The position numbers were made by a program, and so were the translations under genes. The notes below the pieces were generated by a model. That model did no database searches and was not told the DNA's origin. It saw only the letters and a program-made list of their open reading frames with translations. Of a DNA stretch of 64,000 bases, positions 20,257 through 31,472 are shown in pieces. The DNA is from Sugiyamaella lignohabitans (taxonomy: Eukaryota > Ascomycota > Dipodascomycetes > Dipodascales > Trichomonascaceae), in contig NC_031672.1 of the NCBI RefSeq assembly GCF_001640025.1, positions 1,674,001 to 1,738,000 of the forward strand, written 5' to 3'. Position 1 is the stretch's first letter. The number at the start of each line of letters is the position of its first letter.

Positions 20257-20778
20257 CACCCCTGGTAAATACCCGTCTGGTACCCGATCTTGGCTGCTCG
20301 CACACATCCCGACACTACCCGGACCGCCAGGTGAAACGGCTGTGTCGTGTCAGTATCGCCGCCTGCCGCCGCAAATCACGGTAAACTGGACGGTATTCAC
20401 TGGTCCATTGGCAGACGCAGGTCTTACGGAGATTCCGTGTGAGCGCATGCAGTCCCAGCCCCAGCCCACCCGCGGCCCATCGCGGAGAAACCTGGGTTAA
20501 CCCGGGCCTGTCTGCCTGCTTCCCTGTCTGCCCCAGACGCTTCCCCGGCTTGGCTGTGGTGCCCCGGCTGCTGCTGCTGCTGCCCCTCCACCCGCCGTTC
20601 GTATTGTCCTGCCATGCCCGAAGCAGTCGATTCCCTCTGACCCCCACGCGGGATGCGCATCCCCCGGGGAAACTTCTATCACCACCCCGGCTCCCTGTAC
20701 ACCACCCTCGACCGCCCGTGAAACCGCGAACAACCTGCGCTGCTGACTCAGATCCTGGTCCGGGGGGTGAGTGGGGTC

Positions 20779-20919
20779 TGCCTCCGGCGGCTGGGGCCCC
20801 GCCCCAGACCCTGGTTGCTGCTGCTTCGCAGGAGTTACCGGAGATAGGGACGAAAAACGACTCGAGCGCAGCGAGAGGAGCTACCAGGGTCTGGGGCGGA
20901 GCCCCAGCCGCCGGAGGCA
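20779..20919 (+). repeat. GC foldback element, full length
   Basis: A 141-bp copy, 133 bp downstream of the SDR stop. The left hairpin has loop CCC and the inner left hairpin reads CTGCTGCTTCGCAGGAG with one mismatch; the right half is of the CTCGAG type. Confidence 0.93.
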
Positions 20920-21051
20920 GGCAGGAGATACTGGGGAAGGGGATATGCGGTGTACCCCTGAGATTTCCGGATATGTACGGTAGTGTCAATCAGTTAATCA
21001 ATTAATGGTGGAAATAAATATATAAATAAATAAAAAAAAGTGTGGAGGAAG

Positions 21052-21834
21052 TTACCACTCGAGGGAAGACCGGTCGTAGGAGAGGAAGATGCCGTTGTCT
21101 TGTGTAGAGAGAGTGGTGATAACGTTGGCGATGCCAGCGGCGCTCTGGTCGGTGGAGATCATGACGTTGGAGCGGAGCACGTCGGCAAACTCGCCAGAAT
21201 TCTTTCCCAAGTTATCGACATATCCGCTGCCCATGTCGGTATTAACGAGACCAGGGTGCACAGGGACGACAATGAAGTTCTGTTTAGCAAGCTCAAGACT
21301 CAATTCCTTGGCAGTGAAGTTGAGTGCAGATTTCGACTGGCCGTAGGAAGAGGTGCCAAATGCATCCGACATGTTCTTTTGAGATCCGAGTCCGCTGCTG
21401 ATGAAAACAACCTTACGAGTGTCTCGTTTGACGAGAAGTGGATACAGAGCCTTGAAAAGAACAATGGGACCAAGTGTGTTGATGGCGTACAATCGAGCCC
21501 ATGACTCGACAGGAGTGTCAAGCACGGTCATGGGCTCTTCAGAAATACCCGAATTAGCCACAAACACATCAATTCCGCCAACGAGTTTCTCAATTTGACT
21601 TGCCAGGTTAGTGGCATCGCTATGAACAGCAGCGTCATATTTGAGAACATGGACATTGGAGTGGACTTTTTGCCAGTCCTGGAGATCAGAGGCTGTAGCA
21701 GGAGCACGAGCTGTAGTAATAACAACCGAGTCGGCGATAGAAGACAGATTCTTGACTAAAGCAAGACCAATTCCTCTGTTTCCGCCAGAAACGAAGTAGA
21801 CTGTGTTAGAAGAAGAAGAAGAAGGAGACGACAT
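21052..21834 (-). CDS. Short-chain dehydrogenase/reductase (SDR)
   Basis: 260 residues, intronless, classical SDR of unknown substrate. The nucleotide-binding motif is SGGNRGIG (16-23), the NAG-like motif is NSG (94-96), and the active site shows Ser146/147 and Tyr164-x3-Lys168 (SYGQSK). HPGLVNTDMG after the active site is typical for the family. The pattern NRGIGLALVK with a short C-terminus recalls carbonyl-reductase-like SDRs (C-factor, sniffer, norsolorinic acid reductase-like). A Ser run follows the start Met. A TATA box TATAAAAG lies about 120 bp upstream. Cytosolic by appearance, with no signal or membrane segment. Family certain, function not. Confidence 0.9.
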   Translation of the reverse strand: MSSPSSSSSNTVYFVSGGNRGIGLALVKNLSSIADSVVITTARAPATASDLQDWQKVHSNVHVLKYDAAVHSDATNLASQIEKLVGGIDVFVANSGISEEPMTVLDTPVESWARLYAINTLGPIVLFKALYPLLVKRDTRKVVFISSGLGSQKNMSDAFGTSSYGQSKSALNFTAKELSLELAKQNFIVVPVHPGLVNTDMGSGYVDNLGKNSGEFADVLRSNVMISTDQSAAGIANVITTLSTQDNGIFLSYDRSSLEW

Positions 21835-21949
21835 ATTTAAAAGTGTTGAATTTGCAATTGTGATAGTAGTAAGAGTTGATAGAGTAGAAGCTGAGTGTGA
21901 AGTGAAGCTGAGTGATGAAAAAAGTCATCAATCCACGACCAACACCCTT

Positions 21950-21957
21950 CTTTTATA
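21950..21957 (-). promoter_or_regulatory. TATA box of the SDR gene
   Basis: TATAAAAG on the minus strand, about 115 bp upstream of the SDR start codon. Confidence 0.55.
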
Positions 21958-22094
21958 CACCCCCGATGGCCAAACTCTCCCCAGCGGACTCTTCACCGCT
22001 CCGTGGACGTACCACCGGGCACCCCACAAGCAGGGTCCGCACCCTGCATAAACCCGCGATGTCCGCGCTGTCCGCGGTCGCCAGGGGGAGGGTC

Positions 22095-22234
22095 TGCCTC
22101 CGGCGGCTGGGGCTCCGCCCCAGACCCCGCTGCTCCTCTCGCTGCGCTCGAGTCGGTCCGTCTCCGGTCCCCCGTCAACTCCTGCGAAGCAGGAGCAACC
22201 AGGGTCTAGGGCGGAGCCCCAGCCGCCGGAGGCA
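22095..22234 (-). repeat. GC foldback element, full length
   Basis: A 140-bp copy, CTCGAGTCG half left, CTCCTGCGAAGCAGGAG half right. One base change on the right (GGTCTAGGGC) breaks the main hairpin on that side. Confidence 0.93.
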
Positions 22235-22630
22235 AGCCCGGACCTCGGTGAGGCTGGGATCGCCGCTACGTCATCGGCCGCCAGCAGCTCTCACCGCTCA
22301 ATGGCCCTCATTTCCGCTTCAATTACTCTTCAGCACCTCTCCGACAACCTTCCTTGGAACAATTTGACCCCAATTGGCTCCAGAGCTCGCTGTGAACCGG
22401 GTTTAGTGGGTGGAGAAGGGGCCGGAGATGGTGGGTTAGCCGGGAGGTGAAGGCAGCCGCACCAGCGAGTTAGCTAGTGGGTGATGCAAGCCATTCCGAT
22501 CGGGCGGGCGTTGTAGTGGTCTCTTTTTCTTCTTCTGCATTTCACCTCACTTGAATGAACTCCTCATCCACCACAGTTTTCAATTGACCCGTGAACAGAT
22601 AAGAAAATCAAACTCTCAGGAAATCTCGCA

Positions 22631-23660
22631 ATGGAACAACTCACAGCCGTTCAGGATAAGGCTTTTGCCTTTATCAACAAAGTCGATGGTGTACGTATAA
22701 AACAGTGGCAATTGTCACGGTCTGACCAGCTCTTCTGCCAGGTACCGCAATTCAGGTACCAGGGGGTCTCGGAACTGCAAAAGGATCTGGATTCTGGAAT
22801 GTTCGGTCCAGTTGGCTTCAATTTCCATCCAGACAACTGAATCAGCCAGTTCCAACTCCAATTTTTCACCCCGGATCCCGGCGGGTCTGTCTGACAGGTG
22901 TCATTGGTTGCTCGGTCGGCCACTACTAACAATCACACAGGAACTTGAAAAGTACCCAGCTCTCAAGAACCTCGAGAAGCAAACCGGTCTTCCCAAGGCC
23001 TACGGTGCCCTTGGAGGGTTCGGCTTATACTTCCTGTTGATTTTCGTCAACGTCGGAGGGTAAGTCACTGGTGTCCGGGTCTCGTGCCTCCGGCGGCTGG
23101 GGCTCCGCCCCAGACCCTGGTTGCTCCTGCTTCGCAGGAGATGGCTGGGACCGTTGACGCAACCGACTCGAGCGAAGCGAGAGGAGCCACGGGGTCTGGG
23201 GCGGAGCCCCAGCCGCCGGAGGCATGTCCCCCGTTCGTACAGTTTTTACTAACAGAAGGACAGTATCGGCCAATTGCTCGCCAACTTCGTCACTTTGGTG
23301 ATTCCCGGATACTATTCTTTGTTGGCTCTTGAGACCAAGTCGTCTGCTGACGATACTCATTATTTGACGTACTGGGTGGTGTATGCCGCTTTCAGCGTGT
23401 TCGAGTTCTGGTCGAAGGCCATTCTGTACTGGATTCCTTTCTACTGGGTTTTCAAGACCATTCTGTTCCTTTACCTGGGTCTTCCTCAATACAACGGTGC
23501 CAGATGGGTCTACAACACCGTTCTCCGTCCTGTCACTGTCAAGTTCTTGGGCGGTTCGGGCGGCTCGTCCTCTTCTTTGAAGGAGAAGCTCGCTGCTGCT
23601 GCTGACGCCGCCTCGCCCGCTCCTTCTGAGGTCGGCTCGTCCACTGGCGTCGAATTGTAA
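22631..23660 (+). CDS. YOP1: Reticulon-associated ER-shaping protein YOP1 (DP1/REEP family), two introns
   Basis: Hairpin membrane protein that bends endoplasmic-reticulum tubules. Exons 22631-22690, 22941-23059 and 23264-23660 give 191 residues. The spliced sequence runs MEQLTAVQDKAFAFINKVDG, ELEKYPALKNLEKQTGLPKA, YGALGGFGLYFLLIFVNVGG and GIGQLLANFVTLVIPGYYSL; the TB2/DP1 domain motif TYWVVYAAFSVFEFW with IPFYWVFKT and LGLPQYNGARWVYN is unmistakable. Four hydrophobic stretches make the two membrane hairpins. The C-terminus is a Ser/Ala/Gly tail. Intron 1 uses donor GTACGT and branch CTAAC; the exact donor of exon 1 could shift by two bases but only this one keeps the frame cleanly. Intron 2 (204 bases) is about 70 percent GC foldback element. 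Very sure of identity. Confidence 0.94.
23085..23224 (+). repeat. GC foldback element, full length, inside YOP1 intron 2
   Basis: A complete 140-bp copy with CTCCTGCTTCGCAGGAG left and CGACTCGAGCG right. The host intron is 23060-23263; removing the element leaves 64 bases with donor, branch site and acceptor intact. Confidence 0.94.
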
Positions 23661-24059
23661 TCGTCCCGGGCCTGTAAAACCGGAAATATCACAAAATTAA
23701 TCTTTCTTTTGGGGGGTGCTGCCTCCGGCGGCTGGGGCTCCGCCCCAGACCCCGCTGCTCCTCTCGCTGCGCTCGAGTCGGTTCCCTCGCTGCGCTCGAG
23801 TCGGTTCCCTCGCTGCGCTCGAGTCGGTTCCCTCGCCGGTCCCGGCCAATCTCCTGCGAAGCAGGAGCATCCAGGGTCTGGGGCGGAGCCCCAGCCGCCG
23901 GAGGCAGGTCCTGGACCTTGAGTCCCTCTGCCCCCCTGAGGTCTCCGGATCCGGTTAGCGAGCCGCGCGGCTACCGGGGCAAGGAATTTCAATAATTTCA
24001 TGTTGGTGAAGGGGGAGAGTCGGTTAGTGGGAGAGTGAGAGTTAAACGGTGATAGGAAC
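23661..24059. other. Intergenic region YOP1 / MBA1
   Basis: Filled mostly by the 187-bp foldback element at 23720-23906; the remainder before 24060 is the MBA1 promoter with no motif I can name. Confidence 0.6.
23720..23906 (-). repeat. GC foldback element with internal triplication, YOP1 3' flank
   Basis: A 187-bp copy starting 60 bp after the YOP1 stop. Its left half contains a 23-bp tandem repeat, CTCGCTGCGCTCGAG followed by TCGGTTCC, three times in a row (about 23764-23832), which explains the 47-bp excess over the normal length. Confidence 0.93.
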
Positions 24060-25194
24060 ATGATTGTGAGCTCGAGAGGTTTGAGTCCCGTGTTGAGGAC
24101 TGTCTTGAGACCTGGGTTCTCGGCGGGGGGTGTTTTTGCTGGACGGTCTGCAGTTGGCGGGTTTGCCGTGAGAGGATACGCCGACAAGGCCCCTGCTCAG
24201 TCCCAGGGAGGAGCCAAGATTGAGATCCAGCATTTGGGCATTGCTACTGGTGAGTTTTGATGAGGACCTGAAGGATCAGGAGGAGATTCTGGGGTTTTGA
24301 GTGGTGGAATGTGATTGTTTTGTGATTTTTGGTTTGTTTTGTGAAAATCATGTTGAAGTGTGTAAGGATATAGAAGAGGAGGAGCAGTACTAACGAACTG
24401 GCAGATGTGTATATCCACCCGGCAGCTAAAAATCTTCCTTCTCTTTTCACACATCCTCTGCTTCGCGCGAGAAGTGCGTGGAGACGAGCTATTGCTTTGT
24501 TTCAGAATACAGCTATGGTGGCACAATTCAGACTCAAGTCTAAGATCAAGCCTCGATTCGTCGAGTGGAAGAACCTGGCACTGGAGAATTACGTGGCTGT
24601 CAATAAAGCATTTGCTGCTAATCAGCTGGCTTCTATTCAAGATTCAATGAGCATTTGGGTGTATGAGGCTTTACAACAGCGAGTCAAGTCTGTTCCAGCC
24701 GGAACCAGACTAGAATGGAAGCTCGTCAAATTCCATTCGGTGCCTCGCATCATGGCTATTCAGCCTATGATGCTGCCCGATTCGCCCTTGACCCATGTTC
24801 AGATCATTTACAGAATCGAGTCCAGACAGAAACTGGTCAAAGTAGCTCGTGGGTCTGACAAGGTCGACACTGTTGAGCGAGATGTCGTCGACTACGTTGG
24901 TTATGTGTTTGATGCCGGCAAGACTCCTGCCAGTGTAGTCATGTCGGGAACTGTATTCGAGAGTAAGTTTATTTCTACTGGTTCTTTATTGAGTTTCATT
25001 ATGGATACCCTGGTTTACCAAGAGTAGAGTTCTGGTGGGCAGCTTATACTAACTAATTTCCAGCCCCGTTGACGGAACCCCGTCCGGACCCCTCGCAGCA
25101 GGACACCGAGGGAGCCATGATCAAGTCCATGAAAGAAAAGGGCGACATCTTCCGCGCACCCACCCCCCGCGCTCTGCCATCCTCCTCTGCATAA
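24060..25194 (+). CDS. MBA1: MBA1-like mitochondrial ribosome receptor (MRPL45/Tim44-like), two introns
   Basis: Inner-membrane-associated mitochondrial protein that docks the ribosome for membrane protein insertion. Exons 24060-24249, 24405-24962 and 25064-25194 give 292 residues. The N-terminus MIVSSRGLSPVLRTVLRPGF is rich in Arg, Ser and Leu and lacks acidic residues, a mitochondrial targeting signal. The body IHPAAKNLPSLFTHPLLRAR, RFVEWKNLALENYVAVNKAF and a later segment IIYRIESRQKLVKV match the Tim44/MRPL45-type fold of Mba1. The C-terminus TPLTEPRPDPSQQDTEG comes from exon 3. Introns use GTGAGT and GTAAGT donors with CTAAC branch sites; all joints keep the frame. MRPL45-like naming is an alternative, but the length and the C-terminal segment fit Mba1 better. 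Confidence 0.83.
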
Positions 25195-25647
25195 CTTTGT
25201 AAATAGCGACTGTATATATTAAATATCATCTCTTATGGGTGCACATTTGCCTCCGGCGGCTGGGGCTCCGCCCCAGACCCTGGTTGCTCTTGCTTCGCAA
25301 GAGTTGCTGGGCCCGTCGACGGAACCGACTCGAGCGTAGCGAGAGGAGCCACGAGGCCTGGGGCGGAGCCCCAGCCGCTGGAGGCAGTTCCCTAGCCATA
25401 ATGAAGAGGTATGAGGCATAATGAATGGGCAGCATAGTGGGTGAGGGCCCTGCATCGGCTGGCGGATTTATCCAGATGAGTGTGCCTGTAAAGAGATATA
25501 GGATATGTGTAAAGCGTGGCGTTTGCGAGTGTGATTCGGCTGTTTTTTTTTCTTTGTATTTCCCACATCTACACTGACTGTTGGCTGGCGAGTTTGTGAA
25601 GTGGTACTGAAGAATAATTTAGATTTGGCAGATTGACTCGAGATATC
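25195..25647. other. Intergenic region MBA1 / septin
   Basis: Full foldback element at 25248-25386, then about 260 bp of septin-gene promoter with a T run near 25540. No gene. Confidence 0.6.
25248..25386 (+). repeat. GC foldback element, full length, MBA1 3' flank
   Basis: A 139-bp copy starting 54 bp after the MBA1 stop. The inner hairpin reads CTCTTGCTTCGCAAGAG: both stem strands changed (C to T and G to A) so that pairing is kept. Confidence 0.94.
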
Positions 25648-27862
25648 ATGGAGACAACAGACCAGGACATGTCAGACATCCGTCTGGCTTTGAACGAGGA
25701 CTACTCGTCGCATAATATCTCCATTGGTGCTGATTTGATGAGAAACTCGTCTATGGAGAGTCTTGGGTTCACTCGTGAATCGCCTTCTGAAGAGAGACCC
25801 AGTACAGATGCTAATTCCACAGTCGCTGCGGAGAGCTCGTCTAACGGCTGGAATCCTGATAATAGTGTTAATGACACCACGTCCGTGGAAACGGCCAATG
25901 ACGAGTACCGTGGCAATGCTGTGGATGAAACAGCCACTCTCAACGACTCTACTGAGAGCAATACTGAACAGCCCCAGGCTGAACCAACGGTGGTCCCTCC
26001 GAGCCTGCCAACATCAATGCCAGCTCAGACACAAAGCGCTGAAATAGTGGAAAAGTCTGATGGGCACATGAAGGTCATCAATAATGCTGGTGAAAAGTTG
26101 ATATCGTTCCTGCCAGAGCAGAGGTAAGACCAGGACTATCAGCAAGGTGTAGAGCATAGAGTAACAGAATACTAACTTAAAAATAGACGTGCTATTGTGG
26201 CCAAAAAAGGAGCTGCTTTTACGTTGATGGTTGTAGGAGAGCTGGGTCTGGGAAAGACAACATTTGTCAATACTCTGTTCGGCGACAAGTTCAAAGAGAC
26301 TCCCGAAGACCATAACCCGATCCGTTCTACCTATAAGATGTCGAGCGACGATGCCAACAGATCCATGTCTGTTGTTCACACCGAAAACGGAATCGAGGTC
26401 ACCAAGTCGTCGGCTATACATCCCATGATGGCACCAGGTTATAAGTTTTATGAAGCTTCGACCAAAACCACCAGATTGGACATCAGAGAGACGAGTTATG
26501 AGGAGCAAGGATTTCGAGTTCACTTTACTGTTATTGATACACCTGGATTTGGAGATTTCACCAACAACGATTTTGCGTGGGTTCCACTTGTGAAGTATAT
26601 TGACGACCAGCACCGTATGTATATGTTGCGTGAAGAGCAACCGTTTCGGAAAAATCTTGTTGATACACGAGTTCACGCTTGTTTGTACTTTGTACGTCCA
26701 TCTGGACATGGATTGTTGCCCTTGGATATTCGCGTGATGAGTGAACTTGCCGGGCGAGTCAATCTTATCCCAGTGATTTCGAAAGCAGACTCGTTTACAA
26801 GAGGAGAGCTTGAAGAGTTTAAAAAGAACATTCGCGAGGCAATTAGGGCCAACAATATTGATATCTATGAGCCGAGCATGTGGCTCGACTCAGAAGTGAA
26901 TGGACTCAGTAGTGATGAAGAAGATTCTGCATTGAAACGTAATGCAGGAAACTGGCTACAAAATGGCCACGCCAGTGATGTTTTGAACCGATTTAATAGC
27001 CATGGTCATAATACTAATGGCGAGTCATCAGATTCTGATGAACTTCTCAACGGAATGAACTCGTTTAGAGATGGCCCTTCTGCTAATGGCGAGCAGATGG
27101 AGTATAATGGAGAAGATTCGGCTAAAACGGCTGTTCACAAATCAGACAAAGAAATCTGGGAAGAGAGTACACCGTTTGCAATTATTTCATCAGAAGAAGT
27201 AGTTTCACTTGACAATGGAAAACCCAAAGTACGTGGAAGGGTCTATGACTGGGGAATTGCTGAGGTAGAAAATGAAGACCACTGCGATTTTGTTAAACTA
27301 CGAGATGTGTTGATGTCGAAATATATGTTTGATCTCATTGACACAACAATCGAGCGCCACTACAATAATTTCCGGGCTCTCACTATGACACACAGAATCA
27401 ATGTCGCCAATAAGAAACATTTAGACACGTTGGAAAATTCTGGCAATCAGTCAAGAAAAGTTAGTCCCCTTGGTGGAACTCAAGCACTTTGTGAGATCTT
27501 TAGATATGGTTATACTCAGCTTCAGGAAGATAGTAGAAGTCAGGACCCTATCTACTTGGCTAGAAAAGAACGACTCAATAAACACTTTGAGTCTATTATC
27601 GCATTTCAAGAGACAAAATTTAAGAAATGGTTCCGAGAGTTAATGGCTAAACAGCAAGAGCTCAACGAGGATATTAATAGAGACAAGAGAGCGTAAGTAC
27701 GATGCATAAAAGATTAAGTGCGAAACTAACAGTAACAGGCTTGATACTCTCCGTGGGACGACGGTCGAAGAGAAAATGGAGCTAGAGCTAAACATAGAAG
27801 ATAAAGAGGATGCTAAATCGTTTGGCAAGTTGACCCGCAGTCTTCCAAAGCAACAGAAATAA
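25648..27862 (+). CDS. Divergent septin-family GTPase, two introns
   Basis: Septins are GTP-binding proteins that build filaments at the bud neck or cell cortex. Exons 25648-26123, 26187-27692 and 27739-27862 give 701 residues. The GTPase starts near 170: P-loop GELGLGKTT (176-184), switch motif DTPGFGD (276-282), SKAD specificity motif (357-360). Two features set it apart from core septins (Cdc3, 10, 11, 12): a 158-residue Ser/Thr/acidic N-terminal extension and an insert of about 95 residues (about 391-485), rich in Ser, Asp, Asn and Gly, between IYEP and PFAIISSEE. A charged C-terminal segment (KERLNKHFESIIAFQETKF onward) could form a coiled coil. I cannot assign it to a named yeast septin; SHS1, SPR or AspE-like origins are possible. 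Introns of 63 and 46 bases are normal. Confidence 0.82.
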
Positions 27863-27972
27863 AAGCTATTACTTTTGGTCTAAGTAGTAAATAAATGAAT
27901 AATTGGTTGTAATAACGTCAAGGTCACATTTAGTTAGTTGTTAGTACTATTGTTTAAAGTCCAATAGTCATA

Positions 27973-28168
27973 ATAATTAATCTATTTTCATTAGACTGTG
28001 GATACCATATAATGTGATCACAACCACCGCTAATGGCTATTCGTTATCATCCTCAATTCAGAAAGCTCGCTGTTATGTTTACAAGCCGAACTGTTTAATA
28101 ATTAATCGGTTGTTATTAGACTGTAGGCACAATTGTAAATTAAACCACAACTACCATTGATGACTACT
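27973..28168 (+). repeat. Diverged direct repeat, two copies, period about 125 bp
   Basis: 27973-28045 and 28098-28168 share TAATTAATC, TTAGACTGT, a CACAAC-ACC block and a closing ATGGCTA/ATGACTA block in the same order with similar spacing. Divergence is considerable. Possibly an old tandem duplication. Confidence 0.55.
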
Positions 28169-29639
28169 AATACTAGCTAGATATCTTGAACCATATCCTT
28201 TTTTTTAATTCCACTAGATATACCTCTACCTTGAGGTGCCTACCTACCATTCCCGTCAAGACTGCCTGCCCGTTTGCATGTATTGCACCTCGCTCAACTC
28301 AACAACATCAGCACAACACTTCGTTTACAGCTGTGCAGGTACAAATATCTCGGCTATTTTTATTATGTCTTTCGGTGTACGAGCCTGCACACGTCTGGCT
28401 AAAGTCAGACCGCCCTGCCAAGGGTAACTCTGAAGTGCAATATACTGTTTCGGTATTCAACACCGAAATAGGAGAAAACATTATTAGTGAAATTCTTAAA
28501 GTAGTAGGCTTCCAATGACAGACAACGAGGAACGCAGGAAAATCATGCCATTACACTATCGAATCCTCAGCTATCCTCGGTGATATACGCCGTAGGACCA
28601 TTAAAATATGAATATAATATCATCAACCAGGCATTATTAAACATTAATATTATTAATATTATTAATATCACTACGGTTATTACAATTCAGCTGAGTGTTT
28701 TTGCAAAGTCCAGCACCACTGCCCAACAAAATCAACGGTAAAATCCACGCTATAATTTCACCTATTCTATATCGTAATAAACACCCAGCTAATTATCAAC
28801 AGGCCAAAAGCGGTTATCACTTATCAGTAGAAGATCCGGCAAAATACGCCCAACCGTCGGAGCAGGATATTAGCCTAAAAAAAATTGACAAGCACAGCAT
28901 GAAACATGTGAGCGGAATTTGAATAGTTTCATAGTTTGATCAACTGTTTCAATTTGCTGTTTGGTGAAAAATGAACTTTAATTGTCGTACAATAAGAGAC
29001 TGATGCACCAGGGGGAATAAAGTTTGCATGTCGGACGGTTTAGGCAGTTTTAAACGTCAAACGTTGATCCAGACAGATAACGTACAATGTAGGGTAAGAT
29101 TGCATGCAGTGAGACAGAGCAGGGATCAATACCGGGGGGTCAGTCGAAGGTGATATGCACGTGCCAAGGTTTCGTGATGACAGAGCAGGCACGTAAATAC
29201 CAGGAACATCTATTTTCAAGTTTGATTTATCCGCTTTTACAAAGCAAATGGTCACCGAAAAAGTGCCGTGTTATGAAGGCGACCTCGACGTCCGCCTAGT
29301 GAGCAGACCGTGTAGATCAGTAGCGAGCTAGGGACACCGGCATGACATGGCATAGCATGGCGTTCATGCAGTGGTTGATATGAGCTATATTGAAAAGAGA
29401 TATTAATTAATAGTTGAGTTGCTGGAAGCCAGTATTAATTGATACTTTTTCAAGACCAATAACTGTCAACCTAAATTTAATTCTCCGAAGCAACCAACAC
29501 CACCCTACAACTAACTCAAACAGCTGATCACGGCAGTTTCCCCTGATGATACCGGAAGTCGGCTAATATCTCCAGTGCATAATTGGATGCCCGTAACGAA
29601 ATCTTATTCCGACCAGCCAACTCTGTTGGGGCGGGGATG

Positions 29640-29779
29640 TGCCTCCGACGGCTGGGGCTCCGTCCCAGACCCTGGTTGCTCCTCTCCCTTCGCTCCAGTC
29701 GTTCCGTCGACGGTGCCAGGCAACTCCTGCGAAGCAGGAGCAACCAGGGTCTGGGGCGGAGCCCCAGCCGCCGGAGGCA
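29640..29779 (-). repeat. GC foldback element, full length
   Basis: A 140-bp copy with some decay in the left half (CTCCGACGGC, CTCCGTCCCAG, CTCCAGTCG) and an intact right half. Spacer CGTCGACGG. Confidence 0.92.
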
Positions 29780-30649
29780 TGTTGCCCCGTGGAGCTTATC
29801 TGGTTAATTTTAGAAGTGCGTAAATTTAGCAGTTGCCAAGACCAGGTATGACCGGCTAAATTGCCGGTGGTCGTCCGGGACACGGTTTCCGGCTAGGTGT
29901 CGCTGGAGGAGCAAAAGGAAAAGGTCGGCAATGAGTGAGGGGAGGTGGGGAGTGAGTGAGAAAGGAGTGAGTGGAATTGAGTTGGTAGTGAAGGGCGGTT
30001 GGGCTGGCGATCAAGCGATCGGGCCATATGCGGTAGGTTGGTAGGAGGTAGCTCAGGGGTAATTGCGAGGTGCTGTAGTTCTGGACGAGAACGGGTTGGA
30101 GAGTTTATAGACACAGTAATATTTTATTAACTGAGCTTTTATGAGCAGTTAGGTAGCCGAAATGGTTATTTTTGCAGTGGCAGCAGGCAAAGCTGGTGAA
30201 AGTAGCAGCAATTGATAGGATGAGCAGCTGAACAGTCACCTGCTTAAAAATATTAGCAGCAACAACCACTGTTACCCAGTAACTCCAGCAATATCACCAG
30301 GTGAACCAGCAGGTCCAATAATCCTAAAAGCAATTGTATCAATTATAAACTAAATATTAAATAAATATCAGCTGACTATTAAATGAACATTAAGTAAATA
30401 TGGACCAGAAAGTATAGTACTCGACAGAGCACGACATCCGCTAGTGTGATTAGCTGATATGACTACCTCGCTAGCTAGTAAAATTTTAGCCAATAGCACA
30501 ATTAAACTTCTCACCGGTATTTCCAGCTACTAATTTTCTATCAACCAGCAGCTTTCAAATTAGTGGTTTATAAAAAGTATGAGCTGGCGGACTCAATTTA
30601 TATATTTAATACTTTTAGTGGAATCTGTATGACCGCTACCAGCTGATTT

Positions 30650-31100
30650 CCCTGTCAGTAGCTCCTACCAGTCTTATCCCTCAATTCTATCGACATTCTT
30701 ATCCGCCGATTCTATCCAATTCTATCGGCTTGTCATATCGGCTTGTTTTATCGGCCACTCCTATCGGCTAATCCTATCTGCTAATCCTATTAATTAGTAC
30801 TAGCTAATAGTATCGTTTAGTCCTATTAACCAGCAGTAGTACATTATCAGCCTGTTTGTCAGCCCTATCAGCTATCAGCATGTACTCTCGCTAATACTAG
30901 TCGTACATGAGTTAGTAGTAACCTACTAAGTAAGTATTAACTAGCAGTATTAACTTAGCAGCAGCATGAGCATGTAGCATCAGCACAGCATGTAATATCA
31001 GCTAATAAGCATGAGCTACTAGTACATAAACTAGTACATGAGCTTGTACATGAGCTAGTAGCATCGCCAGTAGAATCGGTATATAATCGGTGCTAGTAGT
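30650..31100. repeat. Cryptically simple sequence
   Basis: Dense overlapping variants of CCTATCGGCTAAT-like units (30660-30850) followed by ACTAGTACATGAGC-like and GCATGTA-like units (30890-31090). No exact period; it looks like slippage-derived sequence. Confidence 0.55.
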
Positions 31101-31401
31101 CGCTCTAATAGCAACGCACCGCGAGAGGGAGATAGATAGCGGGCTGCGGGCTGCACGGTTATCGGATCGGGCATATAGTCCAAACCTAGTTGAGAGCCTC
31201 GAGATCACTCACAGCAGCGGCGGCAGCAGGACTGATGATGAGTAGGATCGACTCGAGATGTGAAGCATGCCAGACGTCGAGCGAGAAAATCTGCCAGGGG
31301 AGAAAAGAAATTATCATCAATTTCAATTTTCTATCGCATCCTAAACAACACCTGAACTTATAAATCGGATGAATGATAAATGAGTAAACAGTCAACCGAG
31401 C

Positions 31402-31472
31402 AGCCAAATGAGTAGCCAAATGAGTAGCCAAGTGATTAGCCAAGCGGGTAGGCAAGTGGTTAGCTAAGCGTT
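31402..31472 (+). repeat. 12-bp tandem array, about six units
   Basis: Units AGCCAAATGAGT (twice), then AGCCAAGTGATT, AGCCAAGCGGGT, AGGCAAGTGGTT and a final 11-base AGCTAAGCGTT. Similarity falls from the left end to the right end. Confidence 0.8.

Larger units (their letters stand above)
19674..21051. other. Intergenic region between AKR and SDR genes
   Basis: AKR promoter followed by GC-rich sequence with a decayed foldback half (20135), the minimal palindrome (20216-20256) and a full element (20779-20919). Open frames here are repeat read-through. No gene. Confidence 0.6.
21835..22630. other. Divergent promoter region SDR / YOP1
   Basis: Between the divergent SDR and YOP1 genes. Contains the SDR TATA box, a GGACCCTG octamer (minus strand, 22031) and a full foldback element (22095-22234). 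Confidence 0.6.
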
